From Pontibacter harenae (GTDB lineage Bacteria > Bacteroidota > Bacteroidia > Cytophagales > Hymenobacteraceae), in contig NZ_JAJJWH010000006.1 in assembly GCF_020907245.1 (NCBI RefSeq), positions 1 through 64,000 on the forward strand: DNA of 64,000 bases, written 5' to 3'. The notes under the pieces were generated by a model. The model ran no database searches. It was not told where the DNA came from and saw nothing but the letters and a program-made list of their open reading frames with translations. Of this stretch, positions 46,227-54,265 are shown piece after piece. Position 1 is the stretch's first letter. Each line of letters opens with the position of its first letter. A program made the translations under genes and the position numbers.

Positions 46227-49169
46227 ATGAGAAAACTATTACTATTGAGCATGGCTCTTGTGCTGTGCTTGCTACAGCAGGCGATGGCCCAAAGTAGAAC
46301 AGTTTCGGGTAGGGTAACCGAACAGGGCACTGGCGAAGGGCTGCCAGGTGTATCTGTTGCCATTAAAGGAACCTCAACGGGAACCAACACTGGCATAGAC
46401 GGGGGCTACACGATTACTGTTCCTAACGACAATGCTACCCTTGTGTTCAAGTTTATAGGTATGGCCACTCAGGAAGTTGCTGTAGGCGGCAGAAGTACTG
46501 TAAATGTAACCTTGAGCCCTGACAACCAGCAGTTAAATGAAGTGGTGGTGACAGGCTACACTACCCAAACCAGAAGAGAAACAGCTGGTTCTATAGCTGT
46601 AGTAGAAGCAGAGGAAGTAGCTATGGTGCCGCTTGGTTCTTTTGACCAGGCGCTGCAGGGCAAAGCCCCAGGTATACTAGTGCAGGCAAACTCTGGTCAG
46701 CCTGGTGCAGCTGCAAACATCCTTATCCGTGGACGCGGATCTATTCTAGGTTCAAACGAGCCGCTTTATGTGTTAGATGGTATCCAAATCTCTGCTAACG
46801 ATTTTGCCTCTCTTAACCCAGCTGACTTTGCTAGCTTTAACATTCTGAAAGATGCAGCGGCAACATCGGTGTATGGTTCCAGAGGTGCTAACGGTGTAAT
46901 CGTTATTACGTCTAAAAAGGGAGCTGCCGGTAAAACACGTTTCAACTACAACGTACAGTACGGTTTCTCTAAGGCACCAGAAAGCGGAATAGAGTTGATG
47001 AACTCAAACCAAAAGCTGGACTACGAACTTATGAGAGGCAACCCTTATAGATGGGATGCTGATGACTTAGCAAGATTAAGACAGATTGATACAGATTGGG
47101 GCGATGTGTTTTTCCAGACTGGCCGTACTGCTAACCACACAGTAAGTGCTTCTGGTGGTGCTGGTAAAACTACCTTCTACCTTTCTGGGTCAGTTTTCGA
47201 CCAGACTGGTACAGTACAGAACACGGGGCTAGAGCGTTATACAGGTAGAGCAAACATAGAGACAAATGCAGGCAATTTTACTTTCGGTATCAACTCTACT
47301 GTAGGGGTTTCTGATTTTACAAACACCAGCGAGAACAACACTGGTATAGCCACACCACTTAACGCCATAAACTGGACCAACCCTTACGAAACTCCTTATG
47401 ACGCGGATGGAAACTATACCCAGATTTACTCTGGTCAACCTAATGCATTGCAGGAGCTTCTGGAAAACAGCAATTTAAGAAAGCAAATTAAGGGTGTTGG
47501 TAACGTTTATGTTTCTTACGATGCTCCGTTCTTGCCAGGCTTAGTGCTTAGAACAAGCTGGGGTGGTGATTTCAGATCGAATGAGACAACCTCTTTTGTG
47601 AACCCAACTACTTATTCTGGCCAGTTTTCTACTGGTGGTTCAGGTAGCTTCGGACGTGGCTATTCCAGAGACTTCCGTTATACTGGAACAACATCAGCCT
47701 CTTATTCCAAAGACTTTGGCACAGAGCATACATTAACAGTTGCGTTGTTCAATGAGATTGTGAGCAGCAACGGCAGAAACTTTAGCTTTACTGGTTACGG
47801 GCTGGGTGGTCCTTTTCAGAACGAGGCAGGTATAACACCAGGTAACGCTACCAATGGTTTCATACCTTCTGTTGGCGGCGGCGGTGTCGAAAATGCATTG
47901 CTTTCTTACTTCACAAACATCAACTATGGTTTCAGAGACCGTTACTATCTTACTTTAGGTGCCCGCCGTGATGGTTCTTCCCGTTTCGGTGCTAACAGAC
48001 GCTATGCTAACTTCGGTTCTGTTGGCTTTAGCTGGATTGTTTCTGACGAAGCTTTCATGGAAGGGCTTACAGATGTGTTCAACCAACTTAAATTCAAAGT
48101 TAGCTATGGCTCATCTGGTAACCAGGCAGGTATAGGCAGCTTTGAGTCAAGAGAATTATACGGCCGTGCTATCTATAACGGTGTGTTTGGCTTGGCGCAA
48201 ACTCAATTGGCCAACCCAGATTTGCAGTGGGAGAGAAAGAATATCTTTAACACAGGTTTAGAGTTTGCCACGCTTAACGGTAGACTGAGAGCTACTGTAG
48301 AATATTATAACTCGCTTACAACAGACCTGTTCCTGAACAGACAGCTGTCCAGAACTACTGGTTATTCTGAGTTAACATCAAACATAGGCGAGTTACAAAA
48401 CAGAGGTTTCGAATTTTTCCTGGACGGTGACATTATTGCAACTGAAAACTTTACCTGGACTGCTAATGTGAATCTAACCCGTAACCAGAACGAGGTTAAG
48501 CAATTGGTAGGTGAAGGCGACAATGATATCATTGAGGGTGTGATCATCACGCGCGAGGGAGAGTCTATGAATTCTATTTACGTTGTTCCTTTTGCAGGTG
48601 TAAATCCTGATAACGGCAATGCCTTGTATAGAACTTTGGACGGTGAACTTACTGAGACTTACGATCCAAGCAATCGTGTTATTGTAGGATCTGCCGAGGT
48701 GCCGTTCTTTGGTGGTTTTGGTTCTGCCATAAACTTCAAAGGCTTAGAATTAAACGCCTTCTTTAGTTTCCAGCGCGGAAACACAGTTTACAACAACGAC
48801 CTTAACAACGTTACCAATCCAGCCTACTTCTATGACAACATGAGTGTAGAGTTGCTGAATGAGTGGCAGCAGCCTGGTGATATTACCAATGTGCCTAGAG
48901 CAGGTAATCGCTACAGAAGCGCAACAACACGTTTTGTAGAAGACGGCAACTTCTTAAGGCTTCGTAACCTGAATCTTTCTTATACTTTACCGACCAGATT
49001 GGTTAGCGCTATAAAACTAAACAGCCTGCGTGTATTTGTTCAAGGTCAGAACCTGGTAACCTGGACTGATTTCAGAGGCTGGGATCCAGAAATTGCAGGG
49101 GTATCTTTAACAGGTGCTCAGTATCCTGCGCTTCGCACAGTTACATTTGGTCTGAATGTCGGTTTGTAA
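46227..49169 (+). CDS. SusC/RagA-family TonB-dependent outer-membrane receptor
   Basis: 980 residues. After a signal peptide (LLLLSMALVLCLLQQAMAQ) comes the carboxypeptidase-like domain (about 22-105: SGRVTEQGTGEGLPGVSVAIKG), the TonB box region (NEVVVTGYTTQTRRE), the plug domain with LQGKAPGILVQANSGQPG, ILIRGRGSI, PLYVLDGIQI and DAAATSVYGSRGANGVIVITSK, and a 22-strand barrel ending in a hydrophobic-aromatic strand (FGLNVGL). It imports an oligosaccharide or peptide bound by the SusD-like lipoprotein encoded 18 bp later. The substrate is not evident; no sugar-degrading genes lie beside it. Confidence 0.96.
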   Translation: MRKLLLLSMALVLCLLQQAMAQSRTVSGRVTEQGTGEGLPGVSVAIKGTSTGTNTGIDGGYTITVPNDNATLVFKFIGMATQEVAVGGRSTVNVTLSPDNQQLNEVVVTGYTTQTRRETAGSIAVVEAEEVAMVPLGSFDQALQGKAPGILVQANSGQPGAAANILIRGRGSILGSNEPLYVLDGIQISANDFASLNPADFASFNILKDAAATSVYGSRGANGVIVITSKKGAAGKTRFNYNVQYGFSKAPESGIELMNSNQKLDYELMRGNPYRWDADDLARLRQIDTDWGDVFFQTGRTANHTVSASGGAGKTTFYLSGSVFDQTGTVQNTGLERYTGRANIETNAGNFTFGINSTVGVSDFTNTSENNTGIATPLNAINWTNPYETPYDADGNYTQIYSGQPNALQELLENSNLRKQIKGVGNVYVSYDAPFLPGLVLRTSWGGDFRSNETTSFVNPTTYSGQFSTGGSGSFGRGYSRDFRYTGTTSASYSKDFGTEHTLTVALFNEIVSSNGRNFSFTGYGLGGPFQNEAGITPGNATNGFIPSVGGGGVENALLSYFTNINYGFRDRYYLTLGARRDGSSRFGANRRYANFGSVGFSWIVSDEAFMEGLTDVFNQLKFKVSYGSSGNQAGIGSFESRELYGRAIYNGVFGLAQTQLANPDLQWERKNIFNTGLEFATLNGRLRATVEYYNSLTTDLFLNRQLSRTTGYSELTSNIGELQNRGFEFFLDGDIIATENFTWTANVNLTRNQNEVKQLVGEGDNDIIEGVIITREGESMNSIYVVPFAGVNPDNGNALYRTLDGELTETYDPSNRVIVGSAEVPFFGGFGSAINFKGLELNAFFSFQRGNTVYNNDLNNVTNPAYFYDNMSVELLNEWQQPGDITNVPRAGNRYRSATTRFVEDGNFLRLRNLNLSYTLPTRLVSAIKLNSLRVFVQGQNLVTWTDFRGWDPEIAGVSLTGAQYPALRTVTFGLNVGL

Positions 49170-49187
49170 AAAACTTAATCTCTAGAA

Positions 49188-50633
49188 ATGAAAATCAATA
49201 AAATAATATTAGGTATAGGACTAAGCTGCGCTTTGGCTCTTCCTGCCTGCGAAAGTGTAATTGAAGTGGGGCCAGAGTTTGCAGAGGACGGCTCACAGAT
49301 ATTTACCTCTCTTAATGATTATGAACTTGCTCTAACTGGTGCTTATTCCCTTTTCAGACAGGTAGGTTACTTCGGAAACGGCGGCCAAACAACCGGCGCC
49401 TGGTCTGTGCTGCCCGATTTGATGAGTGATAACCTGGTGCAAACGGCAGAGGACTTAGCCAACTGGCAAAATCAAATCAACTTAGAGTACTCTACCGATG
49501 ATGCCGACGTTGCGGCTTCTTGGATAGCTGCTTATTCTGTTATAGGGCAGGCAAACCTGGTGCTACGCAACATAGAGCAGTTTTCCGAAACCGATCCTGA
49601 GCGTGTAAACCGCATTAAAGGACAGGCTTTGGCCATTAGAGGTATGGTGCATTTCGATTTGCTGCGGTACTGGGGCGTGGAGTTTGAAAGAAATTCGACA
49701 GCTCTAGGAGTTCCTTACAAAACGATTGTCGATATCAACGATATGCCGCGTAGATTAACGGTGGAAGAAACTTACGACAATATCTTTAGAGATTTAGAAG
49801 AGGCGGAGACTCTATTAGGTGACGTTGATCAGGAGATTAACACCAGCAACAGAGCCTATATCGACCAGCTGACAGTACAGGCTATTTTAGCACGTGTAAA
49901 TTTATATGCTGAAGAATATGCTGCTGCGGAAAGCTATGCGACCATGGTGATAGAGCAGATGCCTTTAGCTGATATGGATGATTTCCAGGCTATTTGGGGA
50001 GACGCCTCTACAGAAGAAGTTATCTGGGCTGTATCTTTCAACGCAGGTGAAGGTAGTCCTGCTAGTAGTGTTTTCAATGCTCCCTCTAACCGAAACCGAG
50101 CAAGGCCTGCCACGCCGCTGTTAGAATCTTATGACATGGGAGATGATATTCGATATGGTACCTATTTTTCTACCAGATCTCTTTCAGGCAACAGCCGAAA
50201 CATCCTCAGTAAGTTTATAGGACGTGGTTCGGCAGAAGACAATCTCGTGGATTGGAAAGTGTTTAGAACAGGCGAGATGTACTTGATTCGTGCAGAAGCC
50301 AGAGCCAGGCAAGCTGGTAAGGAAGCTTTAGGCTTAGCTGACTTAAATGAGTTAAGAGCAGCAAGAATTGTTGGTTATACTCCAGTTAACTTGTCGGGCC
50401 AGGCTTTGCTAGATGCCATTGCTCTGGAAAGACGTAAAGAGCTGGTAGGCGAAGGCCACAGGTTCTTCGATCTGAAAAGAACTACCCGTACTTTAACGCG
50501 TACAGACAGCGATTTGGCTTCTACTAACCTAAGCGTTTCTCCTGATGCTATTGAGTGGGTGTGGCCAATTCCGCAGGGCGAAATAGATGCTAACCCGAAC
50601 ATAGCAGACCAACAAACTCCTGGTTATAACTAA
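49188..50633 (+). CDS. SusD/RagB-family surface nutrient-binding lipoprotein
   Basis: 481 residues with lipobox LSCALALPACES (Cys21). TPR-like SusD core motifs: LNDYELALTGAYSLFRQVGY, GQALAIRGMVHFDLLRYWG, LTVQAILARVNLYAEEYAAAESYA, then RTGEMYLIRAEARARQAG, LNELRAAR, LLDAIALERRKELVGEGHRFFDLKR and WPIPQGEIDANPNI at the C-terminus. It caps the SusC barrel and captures substrate at the cell surface. Cotranscribed with susC and closed by a strong terminator. Confidence 0.95.
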   Translation: MKINKIILGIGLSCALALPACESVIEVGPEFAEDGSQIFTSLNDYELALTGAYSLFRQVGYFGNGGQTTGAWSVLPDLMSDNLVQTAEDLANWQNQINLEYSTDDADVAASWIAAYSVIGQANLVLRNIEQFSETDPERVNRIKGQALAIRGMVHFDLLRYWGVEFERNSTALGVPYKTIVDINDMPRRLTVEETYDNIFRDLEEAETLLGDVDQEINTSNRAYIDQLTVQAILARVNLYAEEYAAAESYATMVIEQMPLADMDDFQAIWGDASTEEVIWAVSFNAGEGSPASSVFNAPSNRNRARPATPLLESYDMGDDIRYGTYFSTRSLSGNSRNILSKFIGRGSAEDNLVDWKVFRTGEMYLIRAEARARQAGKEALGLADLNELRAARIVGYTPVNLSGQALLDAIALERRKELVGEGHRFFDLKRTTRTLTRTDSDLASTNLSVSPDAIEWVWPIPQGEIDANPNIADQQTPGYN

Positions 50634-50670
50634 GGAGTTGCTTAAAAAAGCAAACCATAGATAAATTAGC

Positions 50671-50704
50671 AGCCGCAGGTACTTACATACCTGCGGCTTT
50701 TTTT
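50671..50704 (+). terminator. Rho-independent terminator after susCD
   Basis: AGCCGCAGGTA (50671-50681) pairs with TACCTGCGGCT (50688-50698), followed by seven T. Confidence 0.9.
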
Positions 50705-50759
50705 GTACAGCGCTCTACTTCTTTTTCAATGTATATGATATAGGAGAAAAGAGAATAAC

Positions 50760-51359
50760 TTAAACTTCTCTTGAAAGTACGTTGACACTTACAAACCCTC
50801 TTCCGCCGTTAAGTGTTAGTTGCCACCCCATCTTTCGCAGCTCCCGCTCTATAAATTTGTTCAGCAAGCCATGTGCTACCAGTACCGCAACTTTATTTTC
50901 TGTTGCCTCTGCTGCTAGTATAACGGCTCCTGCTTTGGCTCTTTGCCTGGCTTGCTTAAACGTTTCAATGTCTTTGCTGTTAAAGCCCAAAAACCAAAGC
51001 AGCCTGGCACTAACTAACCACAATTTTACAGGCAATTTTAGAAGGGGGAACGAAAAGATTCTGCGCTCAAACTCCCTGAAACTATGGTCTTTTACCATTT
51101 CAATTCCATCACCAAAAATAGCTTTAGCCGTGAGTTGGGAGCGGTTAAGGGTGCTACAGTATACTTTCCTGATTTCTTTGAAAGGTATGGCTTCGTTTTC
51201 TAAAATAAACTCTTCCACAGCAGCAGCATCGTAGTCAACAATGAATTGTTGCGCATCAGACGCGCTAAAAAAGCCTTTCTTGTTAGCTAATGGACGGGCG
51301 TGGCGAATCAGAAAAATACGTGGCGGAGAAGTGGCAGATGACGTAGGTTGTTTATCCAA
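50760..51359 (-). CDS. Histidine phosphatase family protein
   Basis: 199 residues. The catalytic motif is FLIRHARPLANKKG (R19-H20-A; the common third residue is G), the second histidine lies in VLVAHGLLNKFIERELRKMGW, and YCSTLNRSQLTAKAIFG is the middle motif of the family. The start codon appears to be TTG (51359); I see no in-frame ATG or GTG close by that gives a better N-terminus. Likely a small-molecule phosphatase; substrate unknown. It converges on the susCD terminator. Confidence 0.88.
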   Translation of the reverse strand: MDKQPTSSATSPPRIFLIRHARPLANKKGFFSASDAQQFIVDYDAAAVEEFILENEAIPFKEIRKVYCSTLNRSQLTAKAIFGDGIEMVKDHSFREFERRIFSFPLLKLPVKLWLVSARLLWFLGFNSKDIETFKQARQRAKAGAVILAAEATENKVAVLVAHGLLNKFIERELRKMGWQLTLNGGRGFVSVNVLSREV

Positions 51360-51478
51360 AGTATAGCTGCTTGTTTTATAGTTTGTACGTAGTGCTTGTC
51401 TGATTAGATTGCTAACGGAACAGACCTCGCGGCGTCTTGCCTGCTACGAAGGAACAGCTGTTGGTGCAGATGCTTACG

Positions 51479-51513
51479 GTTGCTAAAAGACATTATGAGC
51501 GTCTTTTAGCAAC
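51479..51513. terminator. Hairpin between the GNAT and phosphatase genes
   Basis: GTTGCTAAAAGAC and its exact complement (51501-51513) enclose a 9-base loop, just past the GNAT stop codon on the minus strand. Confidence 0.6.
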
Positions 51514-51546
51514 TGTAACACGCATGATTCAGCAGAAAGCTGTAAG

Positions 51547-52137
51547 TTAGTTTTGCTCCAGATCCTGAAACACATGCTTTTTGATATTCGGCCACTCAGA
51601 TTTTAGAATGCTGTAGAAGATGGTGTCGCGGCGGCGGCCATCGTGCATCAAAGTGTGGCTCCGTAAGACACCTTCTTCTGTGGCTCCAATCTTCTGCATG
51701 GCTTTGCGAGAGCGCAGGTTCAGTATGTCTGTCTTCAGTTCTACCCGTTCAAACTGCAAAACCTCGAAAGCATACTGCAGGAGCAAAAATTTGCAGTGCC
51801 TGTTCAGGCCGCTGCCCCGATAGTCTTTGCTCAGCCAGGTCCAGCCAATTTCCAGTCGCTTGTCGGGCACCGAAATGTTGCCGTAGCTGGTGCTGCCTGC
51901 AATTTTGCCCGTAGCTTTATCCACAATCACAAAGGTGTAGCGGCGATTGCTTTGCCGATCCTTTAGTGCAGCAGCGGCCCAATCTTCGAGCTCAGAGGGA
52001 GTAGAGATGCGGTTAGTTGTAAACCGCCAGGTATCTTCATCGTACACGATGCTCGAAAGTTCTTCAACATCTGAAGCTTCAAAAGGGCGAAGCAGCACTA
52101 GGTTGTCTTGTAAGATGATGTTTTGTGTTAAATCCAT
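51547..52137 (-). CDS. GNAT acetyltransferase (RimJ/RimL-like)
   Basis: 196 residues. The GNAT fold is visible: LVLLRPFEASDVEELSSI at the start, KATGKIAGSTSYGNISV, LEIGWTWLSKDYRGSGLNRHCKFLL (motif A, with the acetyl-CoA loop YRGSG), and RVELKTDILNLRSRKAMQKIGATEEGVLR (motif B), the pattern of RimJ/RimL-type enzymes that acetylate N-terminal or small-molecule amines. Isolated gene. Confidence 0.93.
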   Translation of the reverse strand: MDLTQNIILQDNLVLLRPFEASDVEELSSIVYDEDTWRFTTNRISTPSELEDWAAAALKDRQSNRRYTFVIVDKATGKIAGSTSYGNISVPDKRLEIGWTWLSKDYRGSGLNRHCKFLLLQYAFEVLQFERVELKTDILNLRSRKAMQKIGATEEGVLRSHTLMHDGRRRDTIFYSILKSEWPNIKKHVFQDLEQN

Positions 52138-52383
52138 AGCACGGGTCAGGGTTCAGGAATAGGACATTTACTGGTAAATATAAATGTGTTTACACATAGG
52201 TCATAAGAAGGAAGCCAAAGGATAAAGTTTTAACACCAGAAAAGCCTGCTACAGATAAAATTAGGTGATTTTTATATAGCAAATCAGCAGCATCTACAAC
52301 CCTGTTTGCCTCTCCTACGTTCATACAAAGCAATTCAAAATAGGTATATTTTTTTATACCGTTAATGTACTTTATATACACTT

Positions 52384-53088
52384 GTGACTGAAGTTAAGGG
52401 ACGAAAAGCATTGATTTCTGGAGGAAGCTCGGGCATAGGCCAGGCTATTGCAGGCAAATTGTCTGCCGCTGGAGCTAAAACAGCGGTTGCAGATATTTCT
52501 CCCCTTAAGGACAGCACTGATAGCACCCTTTCCTTTTTATGTGATGTTTCTTCTGGTACCGATGTAGATGCACTTTACAAGCAAGTGCACGATAACATGG
52601 GAGCACCCGACATTTTGGTTTGTAGCGCTGGCCGTGGTATTCATGAGAAGCTGACAGAGGGAGACCCTGAGAAGTGGCATGAGATTATCCAAACCAACTT
52701 TTTGGGAGCATTGCGCCTGGTGCGTGCCTTTACGCCAGCTATGCTGGAGGCAGGCTTCGGCGATGTGGTGTTTGTGTCGTCGGTGTCAGCGAAGCACGCT
52801 TACCCCTACGGTGGTGTGTATGCAGCTACCAAAGCGGCGCTGGAGGTGGTGGCCGAAACGCTTCGGCAAGAAACGTTGCCTAAGTTACGGGTAACGGTGG
52901 TGGCGCCAGGAGTAACAGATACGAACTTTTTTAACAATACAGTTTCAGGATTCCATACGGCTGAGGACATAGGGTATGGCGCGATCTCCCCAGAGGAGGT
53001 GGCAGATGCCGTGCTGTATGCCATAAGCAGAGCGCAGGGGGTTTCGGTAGGAAATATCACCATACGGCCTACAGCTCAGCCTTTTTAA
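52384..53088 (+). CDS. Short-chain dehydrogenase/reductase, first gene of the sugar-modification cluster
   Basis: 234 residues of the classical SDR family: ISGGSSGIGQAIAGKL (11-26, cofactor loop), LVCSAGRGIH, then the catalytic S132/S133 and Y146-x3-K150 (SSVSAKHAYPYGGVYAATKAAL). The substrate loop and PTAQPF end are not diagnostic. The start is GTG at 52384; the frame upstream is closed. It stands 20 bp before the next gene on the same strand, so I place it in the cluster, although SDRs of this type also occur alone. Confidence 0.87.
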   Translation: MTEVKGRKALISGGSSGIGQAIAGKLSAAGAKTAVADISPLKDSTDSTLSFLCDVSSGTDVDALYKQVHDNMGAPDILVCSAGRGIHEKLTEGDPEKWHEIIQTNFLGALRLVRAFTPAMLEAGFGDVVFVSSVSAKHAYPYGGVYAATKAALEVVAETLRQETLPKLRVTVVAPGVTDTNFFNNTVSGFHTAEDIGYGAISPEEVADAVLYAISRAQGVSVGNITIRPTAQPF

Positions 53089-53108
53089 TCAAATACTTAA
53101 CTAAAACT

Positions 53109-54227
53109 ATGAAACAGAAAATTCTGATTACAGGTGGAGCTGGGTTTATCGGGTCGCATTTAGCCGATGAACTGCTGAGCCAGGGATATGAAGTAAGGGC
53201 GCTGGATAACCTAAGTGAGCAGGTGCATGGGAAAGATTGCGTACGGCCTGACTACCTGCACGAAGACGTGGAGCTGATGATTGGCGATGTGCGCAACCCA
53301 GAGGACGTGGCACGTGCGCTGGAAGGTGTGGATGCCGTGTTCCATTTTGCCGCCATGGTAGGCGTAGGCCAAAGCATGTATGAAATTAAAGAGTATACCG
53401 ATGTAAATAACATAGGTACAGCGGTATTGCTGGAGGCGCTCATCAAGAACCCTGTAAAGAAACTAGTGGTAGCTAGCAGCATGAGCATCTACGGAGAGGG
53501 CATGTATAAAAATCCTGCTGGAGAGATGACAGTTGTAAACGAACGTGGCCTGGAGCAGCTGAAAGCAGCTGACTGGGAACTGTACGATGCGCAGGGCCAG
53601 CAACTGCAGCCAATAGCTACACCCGAAACCAAAACACCTTGCCTTTCTTCGGTATACGCACTTTCTAAATACGACCAGGAGCGCCTTTGCCTAATGGTGG
53701 GCCGTGCCTATAATATTCCAACAGTGGCGATGCGCTTCTTTAACGTGTACGGCACACGCCAGGCGCTTTCGAACCCATACACTGGTGTGCTGGCCATCTT
53801 TGCCTCCAGACTGTTGAATAACAATTCTCCGATGATTTTCGAAGATGGACACCAGCAGCGCGACTTCGTGCATGTGCGCGATGTGGCGTTAGCTTGCCGC
53901 CTTGCGATGGAGAAAGAAGAGGCCAACGGCGAAGTATTTAACGTAGGAAGCGGTAACAACTATACCATCCGCGAGATTGGCGAAAGACTGGCCACCGTGA
54001 TGGATAAAACGCACTTGCTGCCTGAGATAACAGGCAAATACAGGGTAGGCGATATCCGCCATTGCTATGCCGACATCACAAAGGCAAAAGAAAAACTCGG
54101 TTTCTATCCGCAGGTTGAGTTTAACAGCGGACTAGAGGAATTAGCAAACTGGCTGGAAGGACAGATTGCATACGACAGAGTAAATGAAGCCAGCGCAGAA
54201 CTGGCCGCACGCGGGCTGACAGTATAA
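53109..54227 (+). CDS. NAD-dependent nucleotide-sugar epimerase/dehydratase
   Basis: 372 residues of the extended SDR family: ILITGGAGFIGSHLADELL (5-23), FHFAAMVGVGQSMYE, VASSMSIYGEGMY (the Ser of the catalytic triad), Y183 and K187 (SVYALSKYDQE), VAMRFFNVYGTRQALSNPY and RDFVHVRDVALA. A ~40-residue insertion (about 130-170, NPAGEMTVVNERGLEQLKAADWELY) separates the Ser and Tyr motifs, as in some dTDP-L-rhamnose 4-epimerase relatives. It interconverts a nucleotide-sugar in the cytoplasm. Followed after 38 bp by the fusion gene. Confidence 0.93.
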   Translation: MKQKILITGGAGFIGSHLADELLSQGYEVRALDNLSEQVHGKDCVRPDYLHEDVELMIGDVRNPEDVARALEGVDAVFHFAAMVGVGQSMYEIKEYTDVNNIGTAVLLEALIKNPVKKLVVASSMSIYGEGMYKNPAGEMTVVNERGLEQLKAADWELYDAQGQQLQPIATPETKTPCLSSVYALSKYDQERLCLMVGRAYNIPTVAMRFFNVYGTRQALSNPYTGVLAIFASRLLNNNSPMIFEDGHQQRDFVHVRDVALACRLAMEKEEANGEVFNVGSGNNYTIREIGERLATVMDKTHLLPEITGKYRVGDIRHCYADITKAKEKLGFYPQVEFNSGLEELANWLEGQIAYDRVNEASAELAARGLTV

Positions 54228-54265
54228 GCCCAGATTTACTTCTACATTCTAAAGAATTTTACACA

